Part shown: positions 1 to 6,141 of the stretch, piece after piece | Numbering within the stretch: the first letter of the stretch is position 1 | Layout: each line of letters opens with the position of its first letter | Assembly: GCA_019415425.1 (NCBI GenBank) | Contig: DXZF01000368.1 | Location: forward strand, 1 to 7,367 | Direction of reading: 5' to 3' | DNA from: Bacillota bacterium | GTDB lineage: Bacteria; Bacillota; Clostridia; Christensenellales; QAND01 | DNA: 7,367 nt | Program-made: the position numbers and the translations under genes | Notes under the pieces: generated by a model | Seen by the model: the letters and a program-made list of their open reading frames with translations, nothing else | Told to the model about the DNA's origin: nothing | The model's database searches: none

Positions 1-1
1 G

Positions 2-919
2 CGCATGGTGCGTGAGATGCTCACAGACGAGCACGAAGTGATGATCGCCGAGATGGGCGCGCGCCATGTGGGCGAGATCAAAGAGCTGTGCGAGATCGTG
101 CATCCCCGCTACGGCCTGATCACCAGCGTGGGCAAGCAGCATCTGGAGACTTTCGGCAGCCTGGAAAACATCATTCATACCAAATTCGAGCTCATGGAAG
201 CACTGCCGCCCGACGGCGTGGGCGCCTTCCCGGATGACAAGGGAATCTGTACGGCGCTGTACGAGGGATTTGACGGCAATAAGCGCCTGTTCGGCATGCA
301 GGATGAAGGCGTGTTCATGGCGGCCAAAGACGTCTCCGTCGGCCCGATGGGCAGTACGTTTACGCTGTGCTGCCAGGGCGAAGAGGCGGCGTGCCGTACG
401 CGCCTGTTGGGCAGGCACAACATCATGAACATCCTGGGCTGCGCGACCATCGCCTATGAGATGGGATTGACGCTGCGCGAAATCGCGACCGGCATTGGCA
501 AGGTAGAGCCGGTGGAGCATCGCCTGCAGCTGATCGATCCGCAGACCGGCGTGTTGATCATCGACGACGCGTTCAACAGCAATCCCACCGGCACGCAGAT
601 GGCCATGGACGTATTGGCCATGTTTGAGGGATACCGCCACATTTGCGTGACGCCGGGGCTGGTGGAGCTGGGCGAGATCGAAGAGGAGGAAAACCGCAAA
701 TTCGGCCAGCGCATGGCCGCGGTTTGCGATATCGTCATTCTGGTGGGCGAGAAGCGCGCATTGGCCATGCAGGAGGGCTTGCTTTCCGAAGGGTTTGTGC
801 AGCAGAATATCTATATTGTCAAAAATCTGGATGAGGCGACGCAGTTGTTGGGCACATTGACGCGGCCGCAGGATGTGGTGCTGCTGGAAAATGATTTGCC
901 CGATCATTATGTACAGTGA
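2..919 (+). CDS. murF: MurF-type Mur ligase, C-terminal part (5' truncated by window)
   Basis: ATP-dependent cytoplasmic ligase that would join D-Ala-D-Ala to UDP-MurNAc-tripeptide. The frame is open to the window edge, so the N-terminal domain and the P-loop (GTNGKT type) lie outside; about 305 of the usual ~450 residues are present. Numbering from the Met at base 5, the central domain shows MGARHVGEI (17-25), the metal-site His in GKQHLETFGS (43-52), and HTKFEL, whose Lys60 is the expected carbamylated lysine. GRHNIMN (136-142) is the usual G-x-H-N block. The C-terminal domain has EHRLQLI and IDDAFNSNP (186-194), then TPGLVELG (216-223) where canonical MurF has G-D-M-x-E-L-G. It ends in LLENDLPDHY, an ending I associate with clostridial MurF-like proteins. 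Its stop lies inside the SD of ddl, so the two are translationally close. The family call is firm; whether this is the main MurF or a second paralogue cannot be decided here. Confidence 0.88.
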   Translation, partial: RMVREMLTDEHEVMIAEMGARHVGEIKELCEIVHPRYGLITSVGKQHLETFGSLENIIHTKFELMEALPPDGVGAFPDDKGICTALYEGFDGNKRLFGMQDEGVFMAAKDVSVGPMGSTFTLCCQGEEAACRTRLLGRHNIMNILGCATIAYEMGLTLREIATGIGKVEPVEHRLQLIDPQTGVLIIDDAFNSNPTGTQMAMDVLAMFEGYRHICVTPGLVELGEIEEEENRKFGQRMAAVCDIVILVGEKRALAMQEGLLSEGFVQQNIYIVKNLDEATQLLGTLTRPQDVVLLENDLPDHYVQ

Positions 920-923
920 GGGA
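918..923 (+). promoter_or_regulatory. ribosome binding site of ddl, overlapping the murF stop
   Basis: GAGGGA begins within the TGA stop of the MurF gene and lies 8 nt before the ddl ATG at 932. This fixes the ddl start and suggests that ribosomes finishing murF are well placed to start ddl. Confidence 0.7.
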
Positions 924-931
924 TCTGTGGG

Positions 932-2131
932 ATGAAGACCAATTTAGCGGTGTTTTTCGGCGGCCGCAGCGTGGAGCACGACGTCTCCATTGTCACGGGG
1001 CTGCAGGCGATGGAAAATGTAGACCCGAACCGGTATCACGTCGTGCCGGTGTATCTGGCGCGCGACGGGCAATGGTACACCGGAGAAGGGCTGCGAAAGA
1101 CAGAGGTATACAAGCAATTTGATCCGGCTGCGTGCGGCGCCAAGCCCACGCGCCTCTCGGGCGTGCCGGGCCAGGGCCTGATCGTGCGCGAGGAGAAATC
1201 CGGCCTGTTTGGCGGCAGCGCCAAAGAGGTGGTGATACCGATCGATGTGGCCATGCTGTGCATGCACGGCGTGCACGGGGAGGATGGCGCGCTGCAGGGC
1301 GTGTTGGAGATGTCGGACATCGCATACACCAGCGCCTCCATTGGCGGCAGTGCCGCGGGGATGGACAAGGCGCTGATGAAAAAGGTGTTTGCAGGCTGCG
1401 GGTTTCCGATGCCGGCGTACTTTGACTTCACGCGCGATGCGTGGAAAGCGGATGCCGACGCCATTGTCCTGCGCATGCAGCAAGAGATCGGCTTCCCGCT
1501 GTATGTCAAGCCGGCCAGTTTGGGTTCCAGCATCGGCATTACGCGGGTGACGCAGGCCGATGCGCTGCGCGATGCGGTGGCGCTGGCGCTCTCCTACGAC
1601 AGAAAGGTGGTCGTAGAGGCGGGCGTGCCCAACGCCATGGAGATCAACTGCTCGGTGCTGGGCTATGGCAGCGACTGCCGCGCCAGCATGTGCGAAAAGC
1701 CGTTGGGTTGGAAGGATTTTCTGACCTTTGACGACAAGTACCTGCGCCAGGGCGGCAAGGGAAAGGGCGGCTCCACGCGCCAGATTCCCGCGCCGATTGG
1801 CGATGAACTGACCCGGAAAATCCAGACGCTTGCGTGCGAGATTTTCACTGCCATGGATTGCAAAGGCGTGGTGCGCATCGACTTTTTGGTCAACGAAGCG
1901 ACCGGTGAGCTGTTCGTCAACGAGATCAACACCATCCCCGGTTCCATGGCCTTTTACCTGTGGGAGCCGTGCGGGCTCACGTACCCGCAACTGATCGACG
2001 AGCTGGTAGCGATCGCACAGCGTGCGCTTTCAGAAAAAAAACAAAACAGCTATGCGTACGATTCCACCCTCCTGGAAAAGGTGCAACTGGGCGGTGGGGT
2101 CAAGGGCGCAAAAGGAGTCAAACGTGGCTAA
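932..2131 (+). CDS. ddl: D-alanine--D-alanine ligase
   Basis: Cytoplasmic ATP-grasp enzyme that condenses two D-Ala to D-Ala-D-Ala, the substrate of the MurF encoded just upstream. In the 399-residue product the N-terminal motif FGGRSVEHDVS (9-19) carries the substrate-positioning Glu15. HGVHGEDG is at 112-119, and the ATP-grasp lid has VKPASLGSSIG (192-202), with Ser199 matching Ser150 of E. coli DdlB. The omega-loop has DDKY (267-270), with Lys-Tyr as in D-Ala-D-Ala enzymes. By family knowledge, loss of this Tyr is linked to D-Ala-D-Lac use, so vancomycin-sensitive precursors are predicted. VRIDF (314-318) and FVNEINTIPGS (328-338) supply the catalytic Arg315 and the Mg ligands Asp317, Glu331 and Asn333. 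The chain is longer than DdlB (about 306 residues) because of insertions and a 30-residue tail. The last 8 bp overlap the next gene, and a run of eight A's sits at 2034-2041. Confidence 0.96.
   Translation: MKTNLAVFFGGRSVEHDVSIVTGLQAMENVDPNRYHVVPVYLARDGQWYTGEGLRKTEVYKQFDPAACGAKPTRLSGVPGQGLIVREEKSGLFGGSAKEVVIPIDVAMLCMHGVHGEDGALQGVLEMSDIAYTSASIGGSAAGMDKALMKKVFAGCGFPMPAYFDFTRDAWKADADAIVLRMQQEIGFPLYVKPASLGSSIGITRVTQADALRDAVALALSYDRKVVVEAGVPNAMEINCSVLGYGSDCRASMCEKPLGWKDFLTFDDKYLRQGGKGKGGSTRQIPAPIGDELTRKIQTLACEIFTAMDCKGVVRIDFLVNEATGELFVNEINTIPGSMAFYLWEPCGLTYPQLIDELVAIAQRALSEKKQNSYAYDSTLLEKVQLGGGVKGAKGVKRG
2111..2117 (+). promoter_or_regulatory. ribosome binding site that fixes a GTG start at 2124
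   Basis: AAAGGAG lies inside the 3' end of ddl, 6 nt before GTG 2124-2126. It decides the start of the small membrane protein against the ATG at 2022, which is in frame but deep inside ddl and has no SD. Confidence 0.75.
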
Positions 2132-2558
2132 AGCCAAGCGAGAAAAGAGTGCGCGAAAACTGCGCTGGGCCAACTGGGCCAGCTATCTGCTGGGGCCGTT
2201 CACGGGCGTGCCCAAATTGGTTTCCGGCATCCGGCACCACGATGCGCTGTGCGCCTATCACGGCGCGCAGGCCACGGTGTTTGGCACGTATATGCTGCTG
2301 GGTGCCGTACTCATCAGTGTGCTGATGGGCTTTTGCATGCCGTATTTCGGGTTTGGGTCGTTGGTCGGAACGCTGTTGTCACTGGTGTTTTTTGTGGTGA
2401 CCTACGCGTTTTCCGGCGTGGGCCTGTACCTGTGGTTCATGTGCCTGAATACGGCCAGGCACGGTGGCACGCACGTATGGCCATGGCTGAGCGAGAAGAG
2501 CGAACGGTTTGAAATCTGGTTTGCACGGCGCATGGGCGTGGAGATGACAAAAGAGTGA
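2124..2558 (+). CDS. small two-TM membrane protein, DUF4870/Tic20-like (tentative)
   Basis: Predicted 144-residue integral membrane protein of unknown function. It starts with a very basic stretch (MAKAKREKSARKLR), then an amphipathic region to about residue 50. Two hydrophobic segments follow at about 52-70 (FGTYMLLGAVLISVLMGF) and 80-108 (through SLVFFVVTY to YLWFMC), and a charged tail ends TKE. The phrase before TM1, with a conserved-looking Y-H-x-x-Q-A, recalls the F-H-x-x-Q-x-L-L signature of the DUF4870 family, though the match is loose and from memory. The start is GTG, chosen for its SD and for the loss of coding character upstream. It overlaps ddl by 8 bp (stop at 2131), so it is probably translationally coupled. 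Placement between ddl and icd hints at an envelope role, but nothing in the sequence shows a biochemical activity. Confidence 0.8.
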   Translation: MAKAKREKSARKLRWANWASYLLGPFTGVPKLVSGIRHHDALCAYHGAQATVFGTYMLLGAVLISVLMGFCMPYFGFGSLVGTLLSLVFFVVTYAFSGVGLYLWFMCLNTARHGGTHVWPWLSEKSERFEIWFARRMGVEMTKE

Positions 2559-2590
2559 ACCCCCTTTGGGGCGTAAGGAGTGATGATGAT

Positions 2591-3802
2591 ATGGCAAAGA
2601 TTGCGATGAAAACCCCGCTGGTAGAGATGGACGGCGATGAGATGACCCGCATCATCTGGCAGATGATCAAAGATCAGCTGCTGTGCCCGTTTGTAGACCT
2701 CAAGACGGAATACTACGATCTGGGCTTGACCAATCGTGACCGCACCGACGACCAGGTGACGGTGGATTCTGCGGAGGCGACCAAGCGCTTGGGTGTGGCC
2801 GTCAAATGTGCGACCATCACCCCCAATGCGCAGCGCATGGAGGAATACACGCTCAAAAAGATGTACAAGAGCCCCAATGCCACCATCCGGGCTGCGCTGG
2901 ACGGCACGGTGTTCCGCGCGCCGATCCTCGTGCAGGGCATTACGCCCATCGTGCCCAACTGGAAAAAGCCCATCACCATTGCGCGGCATGCCTATGGCGA
3001 TATCTACAAGGCGGTGGAGCTCAAGACCGATGGGCCGGGCGTGGTAAAAATGGTGTTTGACGGTGCGGACGGTTCGCACCAGGAGGTGGAAGTGCACAGC
3101 TTTGCGGGTGCGGGCATCTCCATGGGCATGCACAACACTGTGGAGAGCATCGAGAGCTTTGCGCGCGCCTGCTTTGCCTATGCCATCGACACCAAACAGG
3201 ATCTGTGGTTTGCCACCAAGGACACCATCCTCAAGCAGTATGACGGCGAATTCAAAGAGATCTTTGCCCGCCTGTATGAAGAAGAGTACAGGGCGCAGTT
3301 TGAACAGCTGGGCATCGCCTACGAATACACGCTGATCGACGATGCGGTCGCGCGCGTGATGCGCTCGCAGGGCGGCTTTATCTGGGCCTGCAAGAACTAT
3401 GACGGCGATGTGATGAGCGACATGGTCGCCACGGCGTTTGGCAGCCTTGCCATGATGACCAGCGTGCTGGTCTCGCCTGGCGGCTATTATGAGTACGAGG
3501 CGGCGCACGGCACCGTTACGCGCCACTACTACCGCCACCTCAAGGGGGAGACGACCAGCACCAATCCCATGGCCACGCTGTTCGCCTGGACGGGCGCGCT
3601 GCGCCAGCGCGGCGCCATGGACGGCTTGCAGGATTTGCAGGATTTTGCGGACCGCATGGAGCAGGCAGCGCTCGATACCATTGCGGCAGGCAAGATGACG
3701 GGCGACCTCAAAGCCATGACGTCCATCCCGGATGCACAGGCGCTGTCGACGGAACAGTTCATTTTGGCCATTCGCGAAACCTATGAGCGCATGGTGGGAT
3801 AG
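2591..3802 (+). CDS. icd: NADP-dependent isocitrate dehydrogenase (eukaryotic-like type)
   Basis: Oxidatively decarboxylates isocitrate to 2-oxoglutarate with NADP+, supplying 2-oxoglutarate for glutamate synthesis and NADPH. The 403-residue chain has the homodimeric type shared with animal IDH1/2 rather than the E. coli Icd type. Motifs are [13 protein letters not shown] (11-23), VKCATITP (71-78), KSPNATIR (93-100), FRAPI (108-112) and ARHAYGDIY (131-139). Substrate arginines 100, 109 and 132 and Tyr139 fall at the same numbers as in human IDH1. Further on come Lys210 in [12 protein letters not shown], metal ligands Asp250, Asp273 and Asp277, and HGTVTRH (306-312), whose Arg-His marks NADP preference. 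The start is ATG 2591, 10 nt after AAGGAG (2575-2580). An in-frame GTG at 2555 was rejected because it adds 12 residues not expected in the family. A 4-bp CCCC/GGGG hairpin (2561-2571) sits just before the SD. No other TCA-cycle gene is in the window. Confidence 0.96.
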   Translation: MAKIAMKTPLVEMDGDEMTRIIWQMIKDQLLCPFVDLKTEYYDLGLTNRDRTDDQVTVDSAEATKRLGVAVKCATITPNAQRMEEYTLKKMYKSPNATIRAALDGTVFRAPILVQGITPIVPNWKKPITIARHAYGDIYKAVELKTDGPGVVKMVFDGADGSHQEVEVHSFAGAGISMGMHNTVESIESFARACFAYAIDTKQDLWFATKDTILKQYDGEFKEIFARLYEEEYRAQFEQLGIAYEYTLIDDAVARVMRSQGGFIWACKNYDGDVMSDMVATAFGSLAMMTSVLVSPGGYYEYEAAHGTVTRHYYRHLKGETTSTNPMATLFAWTGALRQRGAMDGLQDLQDFADRMEQAALDTIAAGKMTGDLKAMTSIPDAQALSTEQFILAIRETYERMVG

Positions 3803-3813
3803 AGGAGAGAGGC

Positions 3814-4311
3814 ATGGGAATTTTTAACGATTGGAATCAGATGATCGACAACCTCACGGAAGAGACCGCGCCGGCCTTTCAGGAGGAGTACTATACCAAA
3901 GAAGAACAGGTATACAAGGATATCCTGGCAGCACCCGATGAGGTGATCAGCGGAAAGCTGTCGGATCTAGCCGAAAAATATGGGTTTTCCAACCCCATGT
4001 TTGCCGGCTTTATGGAGGGGATCAACGACAGCCTCAAGAACAGCTATGACTTGCCCAAGCTGAAGATCAACAGCGCGATCAAGCTGGACGTGGACTTTGA
4101 AAAGCTGTACTTTAACATGCTGGAAGCCAAGGCGACCTGGCTGTATCAGCTGCCGGAATGGGACGGCGTGTTGACGCAGGAGCGCCGCCGCGAAATCCAA
4201 AAGGAGCACCGGTTGAGCAAGCAGGCGGTCAGCCACAAGATCGATCGCAATGCGCCTTGCCCGTGCGGAAGCGGCAAGAAATACAAGAAGTGCTGCGGAA
4301 AGGCTGTATAA
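3814..4311 (+). CDS. SEC-C motif domain protein
   Basis: Cytoplasmic 165-residue protein of unknown function. The N-terminal ~140 residues are acidic and mainly helical-looking, with [15 protein letters not shown] (24-38), [11 protein letters not shown] (64-74) and a [19 protein letters not shown] stretch (99-117) that I recall from clostridial SEC-C proteins. A basic linker ([11 protein letters not shown]) leads to the C-terminal SEC-C zinc motif [17 protein letters not shown]. Its Cys149, Cys151, Cys160 and Cys161 give the C-x-C-x8-C-C pattern known from the SecA tail and many small proteins, where it binds zinc and can contact SecB or ribosomes. The start is ATG 3814 after GAGGAGAG, 11 nt past the icd stop, so it is in the same operon. 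It is the last gene before a strong terminator. The motif assignment is firm; any role in export or ribosome binding is inference. Confidence 0.9.
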   Translation: MGIFNDWNQMIDNLTEETAPAFQEEYYTKEEQVYKDILAAPDEVISGKLSDLAEKYGFSNPMFAGFMEGINDSLKNSYDLPKLKINSAIKLDVDFEKLYFNMLEAKATWLYQLPEWDGVLTQERRREIQKEHRLSKQAVSHKIDRNAPCPCGSGKKYKKCCGKAV

Positions 4312-4333
4312 CGATTCTGTGCGATCAGTTCAC

Positions 4334-4365
4334 AAAGATCCCCCTGCGCTTGGGGGATCTTTTTG
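4334..4365 (+). terminator. intrinsic terminator ending the murF-ddl-icd-SEC-C operon
   Basis: AAAGATCCCCC (4334-4344), a 7-nt loop, then the exact complement GGGGGATCTTT (4352-4362), running into a T tract through 4364. The stem is an 11-bp perfect match including the A/T end. It lies 22 bp past the stop of the SEC-C gene, and no terminator-like hairpin was seen between the five upstream genes. Confidence 0.93.
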
Positions 4366-4490
4366 TATACACATATCCCACCGATGGCCATTGGATTGAC
4401 GGCTTGCAGGGCGGGGCAAAGCAACGCGTATACCCGGGTCGGATGAGGCGCATAATAGCTGTAAATCCAAAGATGCAAGAGGTGGAAACG

Positions 4491-4724
4491 ATGAAAAAGT
4501 GGTTGCGATTGCCGTGCATCATCTGCCTGTGCTCGCTGTTGTTGACAGGGTGCATCGGCACGTCAGAGCCAAACAATCCGGCCTCACCCGGCATGACACA
4601 GGGGACAGAGCCCGCAGTTTCCCCGCAGGGCGATGTGGGGCCGCCGTCCCATACGCAGGCGCCGACGCCGGCCCTGCCGTATGGGACGGATATGGAGAAC
4701 ACGGCGACCCCGGATCAGCCGTGA
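4491..4724 (+). CDS. small Pro/Thr-rich lipoprotein, family not recognised
   Basis: Predicted lipoprotein of 77 residues. The signal peptide is MKKWLRLPCIICLCSLLLTG, with lipobox L-L-T-G-C and the lipidated Cys21, so it would be anchored on the outer face of the membrane. The mature 57 residues are low in charge and rich in Pro, Thr, Ser and Gly, with phrases such as EPNNPASPG, SHTQAPTPALP and TATPDQP and no sign of a folded domain. Translation probably starts at ATG 4491 after AGAGGTGG (4478-4485); longer in-frame starts run into the upstream gene and its terminator and are rejected. A weak upstream promoter (TTGCAG 4404-4409, GTATAC 4428-4433, 18 bp spacing) is possible but not convincing. 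A terminator follows 19 bp after the stop, so the gene looks monocistronic. No homologue is recognised. Confidence 0.72.
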   Translation: MKKWLRLPCIICLCSLLLTGCIGTSEPNNPASPGMTQGTEPAVSPQGDVGPPSHTQAPTPALPYGTDMENTATPDQP

Positions 4725-4743
4725 CGGAGCAGACAGGTTTGGC

Positions 4744-4775
4744 AAGGGCGTACATCTACAGGGTGTACGCCTTTT
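4744..4775 (+). terminator. intrinsic terminator after the small lipoprotein
   Basis: GGCGTACA (4747-4754) pairs exactly with TGTACGCC (4764-4771) around a 9-nt loop. The stem extends by one G-U and two A-U pairs, and a short TTTT follows. It sits 19 bp after the lipoprotein stop. The U tract is short, so efficiency may be modest. Confidence 0.75.
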
Positions 4776-4788
4776 GTCGATTTGTCGA
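4773..4788. repeat. tandem 8-bp repeat TTTGTCGA x2
   Basis: TTTGTCGA at 4773-4780 is followed directly by TTTGTCGA at 4781-4788, and the second copy runs into the palindrome GTCGAC (4784-4789). It overlaps the T tract of the terminator. Two units only, so chance duplication is possible. Confidence 0.5.
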
Positions 4789-4835
4789 CCGTTCTGGTTT
4801 AACAGGTTGCACCTTTGTCAATTGAAATCAAAATG

Positions 4836-4846
4836 TTGGATACAAT
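4836..4846 (+). repeat. 11-bp direct repeat TTGGATACAAT, copy 1
   Basis: Exact copy of the 11-mer at 4926-4936, start-to-start distance 90 bp. The TACAAT half resembles a -10 element, but no good -35 lies 16-18 bp upstream (the nearest, TTGTCA at 4815-4820, is 20 bp away). It may be a binding site rather than a promoter. Confidence 0.6.
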
Positions 4847-4925
4847 CCGTCTAACGGGGAAAACCGGAATGACGATGCGATGGGGGACGGCAATTTGCTC
4901 CGGCTGCTTGGCCACAAAGGCGTTC

Positions 4926-4936
4926 TTGGATACAAT
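4926..4936 (+). repeat. 11-bp direct repeat TTGGATACAAT, copy 2
   Basis: Second copy, 12 bp before the -35 of the strong promoter at 4949-4977. A weak -35 (TTGGCC, 4908-4913) sits exactly 17 bp before its TACAAT, so a weak second promoter is possible here. Confidence 0.6.
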
Positions 4937-4948
4937 TTGCAAAAGCAT

Positions 4949-4977
4949 TTGAAAAACCAAAGCAGTTGCGATATAAT
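4949..4977 (+). promoter_or_regulatory. sigma-A-type promoter of the 82-residue exported protein
   Basis: TTGAAA (4949-4954), 17-bp spacer, TATAAT (4972-4977): one mismatch to consensus at the optimal spacing, the best promoter in the window. Transcription would begin near 4984, giving a leader of about 34 nt before ATG 5018. Confidence 0.85.
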
Positions 4978-5017
4978 GCCATCGTTGAACGCGTATGTTG
5001 GGGGAGTGGAACGTGAG

Positions 5018-5266
5018 ATGAAAACATCGTCTGGACACATCCATTGGGTGGGCATTGTCGTGGCCCTGTTGATTGCGGCGCTGGTATGCACAAGCGGGTA
5101 TTTTCTGTTTACGTCCATCCGTTCGGATGTATCGTATGCACAACCTACGCCCACGCCCGTGATGCAGCCCACGCTCAACCCACAGCCGACGTTGCCGGCG
5201 CCGACGGTGACGCCTACGCCCGGGGTGAGCGCGTCGCCGAGTGCTTCGCCGTCGCCGACAGCCTGA
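5018..5266 (+). CDS. small single-TM protein with Pro/Thr/Ser-rich tail, family not recognised
   Basis: Predicted 82-residue membrane-anchored protein. A short N-terminus (MKTSSGHIH) leads to one strongly hydrophobic segment at about 10-31 (WVGIVVALLIAALVCTSG then YFLF). A short linker and a 40-residue low-complexity tail follow, built of Pro with Thr, Ser, Ala and Gln (PTPTPV, PAPTVTPTPG, SASPSASPSPTA) with no charged residues. The tail is likely outside the cell and may act as a wall-spanning stalk, or be incomplete as a function by itself. ATG 5018 was chosen because the promoter -10 ends at 4977. The ATG at 4976 and the longer frame from 4880 would start in or before the promoter. The SD is modest (GGAG 5003-5006, 11 nt spacing). 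A terminator follows 17 bp after the stop, making a monocistronic unit with a strong promoter. Confidence 0.7.
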   Translation: MKTSSGHIHWVGIVVALLIAALVCTSGYFLFTSIRSDVSYAQPTPTPVMQPTLNPQPTLPAPTVTPTPGVSASPSASPSPTA

Positions 5267-5283
5267 CTTGGATGTGCCAAAAT

Positions 5284-5316
5284 AAAACCTTCGATCGTGG
5301 GACCGAAGGTTTTTTG
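5284..5316. terminator. bidirectional intrinsic terminator between convergent genes
   Basis: AAAACCTTCG (5284-5293) pairs exactly with CGAAGGTTTT (5304-5313) around a 10-nt loop. The + strand continues with T's to 5316. On the - strand the stem is followed by TTTTATT, so the same hairpin can stop the E1-like gene, whose stop codon is 38 bp away. It fits the convergent layout. Confidence 0.88.
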
Positions 5317-5354
5317 TTTGCCAAACGGAAAATGCGGAGAAAATGCAATGCCGC

Positions 5355-6083
5355 TTACAGCTTGCCGCATACCGGGCAATGCGGGTCGCGCAGGACGGGC
5401 ACGGTATGTTGGGACAGATCCGTCAGGCTGAACAGGTGCCCTGCGCCGCAGGAAACGGGCAACTCGCACAACATGCGCACGGCCGTTGCCGCCTGCATGC
5501 TGCCGATGACGCCCGCCGTTGCGCCCAATACGGGAATGGGGCCGATGGAGCGTACGCTTTCCATGGGATGCATGCACGCGTAGCAGGCCGTCTTTCCGGG
5601 AACGATAGGGAAGACGTATCCGTCAAATCGATTGATGCCGGCTTCCACCAGCGGCAATCGGTGACGCACACAGCCCGCATTGACCACATGGCGCGTCTGT
5701 GAATTGTCCACGCAGTCCACCACCAGATCGATCTGCTTGAGCAGCGCATCGATGTTGTCTTCGGTCAGATGCACGGTGTGGGGAATCAGCCGCAGCGTGT
5801 GGTCCAACTGGGCCAGACGCCGGCACGCTGCGTGCGCTTTGCTGTGCCCCAGATCCGCCTCTGTGAAGAGAATCTGACGGTTGAGGTTGGTGATGGACAC
5901 GATATCGGCATCCACGATGTGAATCGTGCCCACGCCGGCCGCCGCCAGGTAGTACAGTGCAGGCCCGCCTAGGCCGCCTGCGCCGGCAACCAGCACGCGC
6001 GCCTGTTGGAGGCGGCGTTGCCCGTCCTCGCCGATTTCCTCGATCAGGATTTGCCGTGCATGGCGATTTTGCAGTGGGGACAT
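5355..6083 (-). CDS. E1-like adenylating enzyme, ThiF/MoeB/HesA family
   Basis: Predicted cytoplasmic enzyme that activates the C-terminus of a ubiquitin-like sulfur carrier (ThiS/MoaD type) or another carboxylate by adenylation. It has 242 residues, close to MoeB or ThiF (about 250), and lacks a rhodanese domain. Motifs in order: N-terminal Arg7 and Arg10 in NRHARQIL, nucleotide loop GAGGLGG (34-40), VDADIVSITNLNRQ (57-70) with Arg69-Gln70 for ATP, GHSKA (79-83) with Lys82, and DCVDN (123-127) with the Mg Asp126. The zinc site has two C-x-x-C pairs, Cys167/Cys170 and Cys236/Cys239. The crossover segment reads IPVLGATAGVIGSMQA and has no cysteine where ThiF and E1 enzymes often carry one, so a MoeB-like, adenylation-only mode is likelier. 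The start is ATG 6083, 9 nt from its SD; TTG 6089 is only 3 nt from it. No ThiS, MoaD or thi/moa gene is in view, so the substrate is unknown. Confidence 0.9.
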   Translation of the reverse strand: MSPLQNRHARQILIEEIGEDGQRRLQQARVLVAGAGGLGGPALYYLAAAGVGTIHIVDADIVSITNLNRQILFTEADLGHSKAHAACRRLAQLDHTLRLIPHTVHLTEDNIDALLKQIDLVVDCVDNSQTRHVVNAGCVRHRLPLVEAGINRFDGYVFPIVPGKTACYACMHPMESVRSIGPIPVLGATAGVIGSMQAATAVRMLCELPVSCGAGHLFSLTDLSQHTVPVLRDPHCPVCGKL

Positions 6084-6092
6084 GTGCAATCA

Positions 6093-6099
6093 CTCCTTT
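6093..6099 (-). promoter_or_regulatory. ribosome binding site of the E1-like gene
   Basis: On the - strand AAAGGAG occupies 6099-6093. It leaves 9 nt to ATG 6083 but only 3 nt to the in-frame TTG 6089, so it decides for the ATG. Confidence 0.75.
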
Positions 6100-6113
6100 A
6101 TTTCCAGTATATA

Positions 6114-6141
6114 AGTATAATCAATTGTGCGTCCACGTCAA
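6114..6141 (-). promoter_or_regulatory. promoter of the E1-like gene
   Basis: On the - strand TTGACG (6141-6136), 16-bp spacer, TATACT (6119-6114). Both boxes are near consensus and the distance to the SD is short. The -35 overlaps the inverted repeat at 6132-6152. Confidence 0.6.
6116..6121 (+). promoter_or_regulatory. possible -10 element for hflX
   Basis: A perfect TATAAT on the + strand, 57 bp before the hflX start. No recognisable -35 lies 16-18 bp upstream (that stretch is the SD complement of the divergent gene), so it would need an activator or be weak. It overlaps the -10 of the - strand promoter by 4 bp. Confidence 0.35.

Noticed and set aside
944..1990. Long - strand open frame (348 codons) opposite ddl
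   Set aside because: It lies wholly over a clear ddl gene, is rich in His, Arg and Ala with no recognisable motif, and reflects the GC-rich third positions of the + strand gene.
2555..2590. GTG 2555 as the icd start (GTGA overlap with the previous stop)
   Set aside because: It would add 12 residues not expected in the family, and the AAGGAG at 2575-2580 serves ATG 2591.
2402..3538. Long - strand open frame (378 codons) opposite icd
   Set aside because: It is the mirror of a fully conserved icd, with low-complexity basic composition and no family motif.
4158..4490. Upstream extension of the small lipoprotein frame
   Set aside because: It overlaps the SEC-C gene and the operon terminator. 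The signal peptide and lipobox begin only at ATG 4491.
4366..4490. Possible riboswitch or small RNA before the lipoprotein
   Set aside because: Apart from a weak promoter-like pair I see no conserved aptamer core or second strong hairpin.
4880..5017. Upstream extension of the 82-residue exported protein
   Set aside because: It contains the -35 and -10 boxes of that gene's own promoter, so it would not be on the main transcript.
4828..5577. - strand open frame of 249 codons spanning the promoter, the second small gene and the end of the E1-like gene
   Set aside because: Its Gly/Val-rich stretch is the complement of the Pro/Thr tail, and it crosses a bidirectional terminator and overlaps the E1-like gene in another frame.
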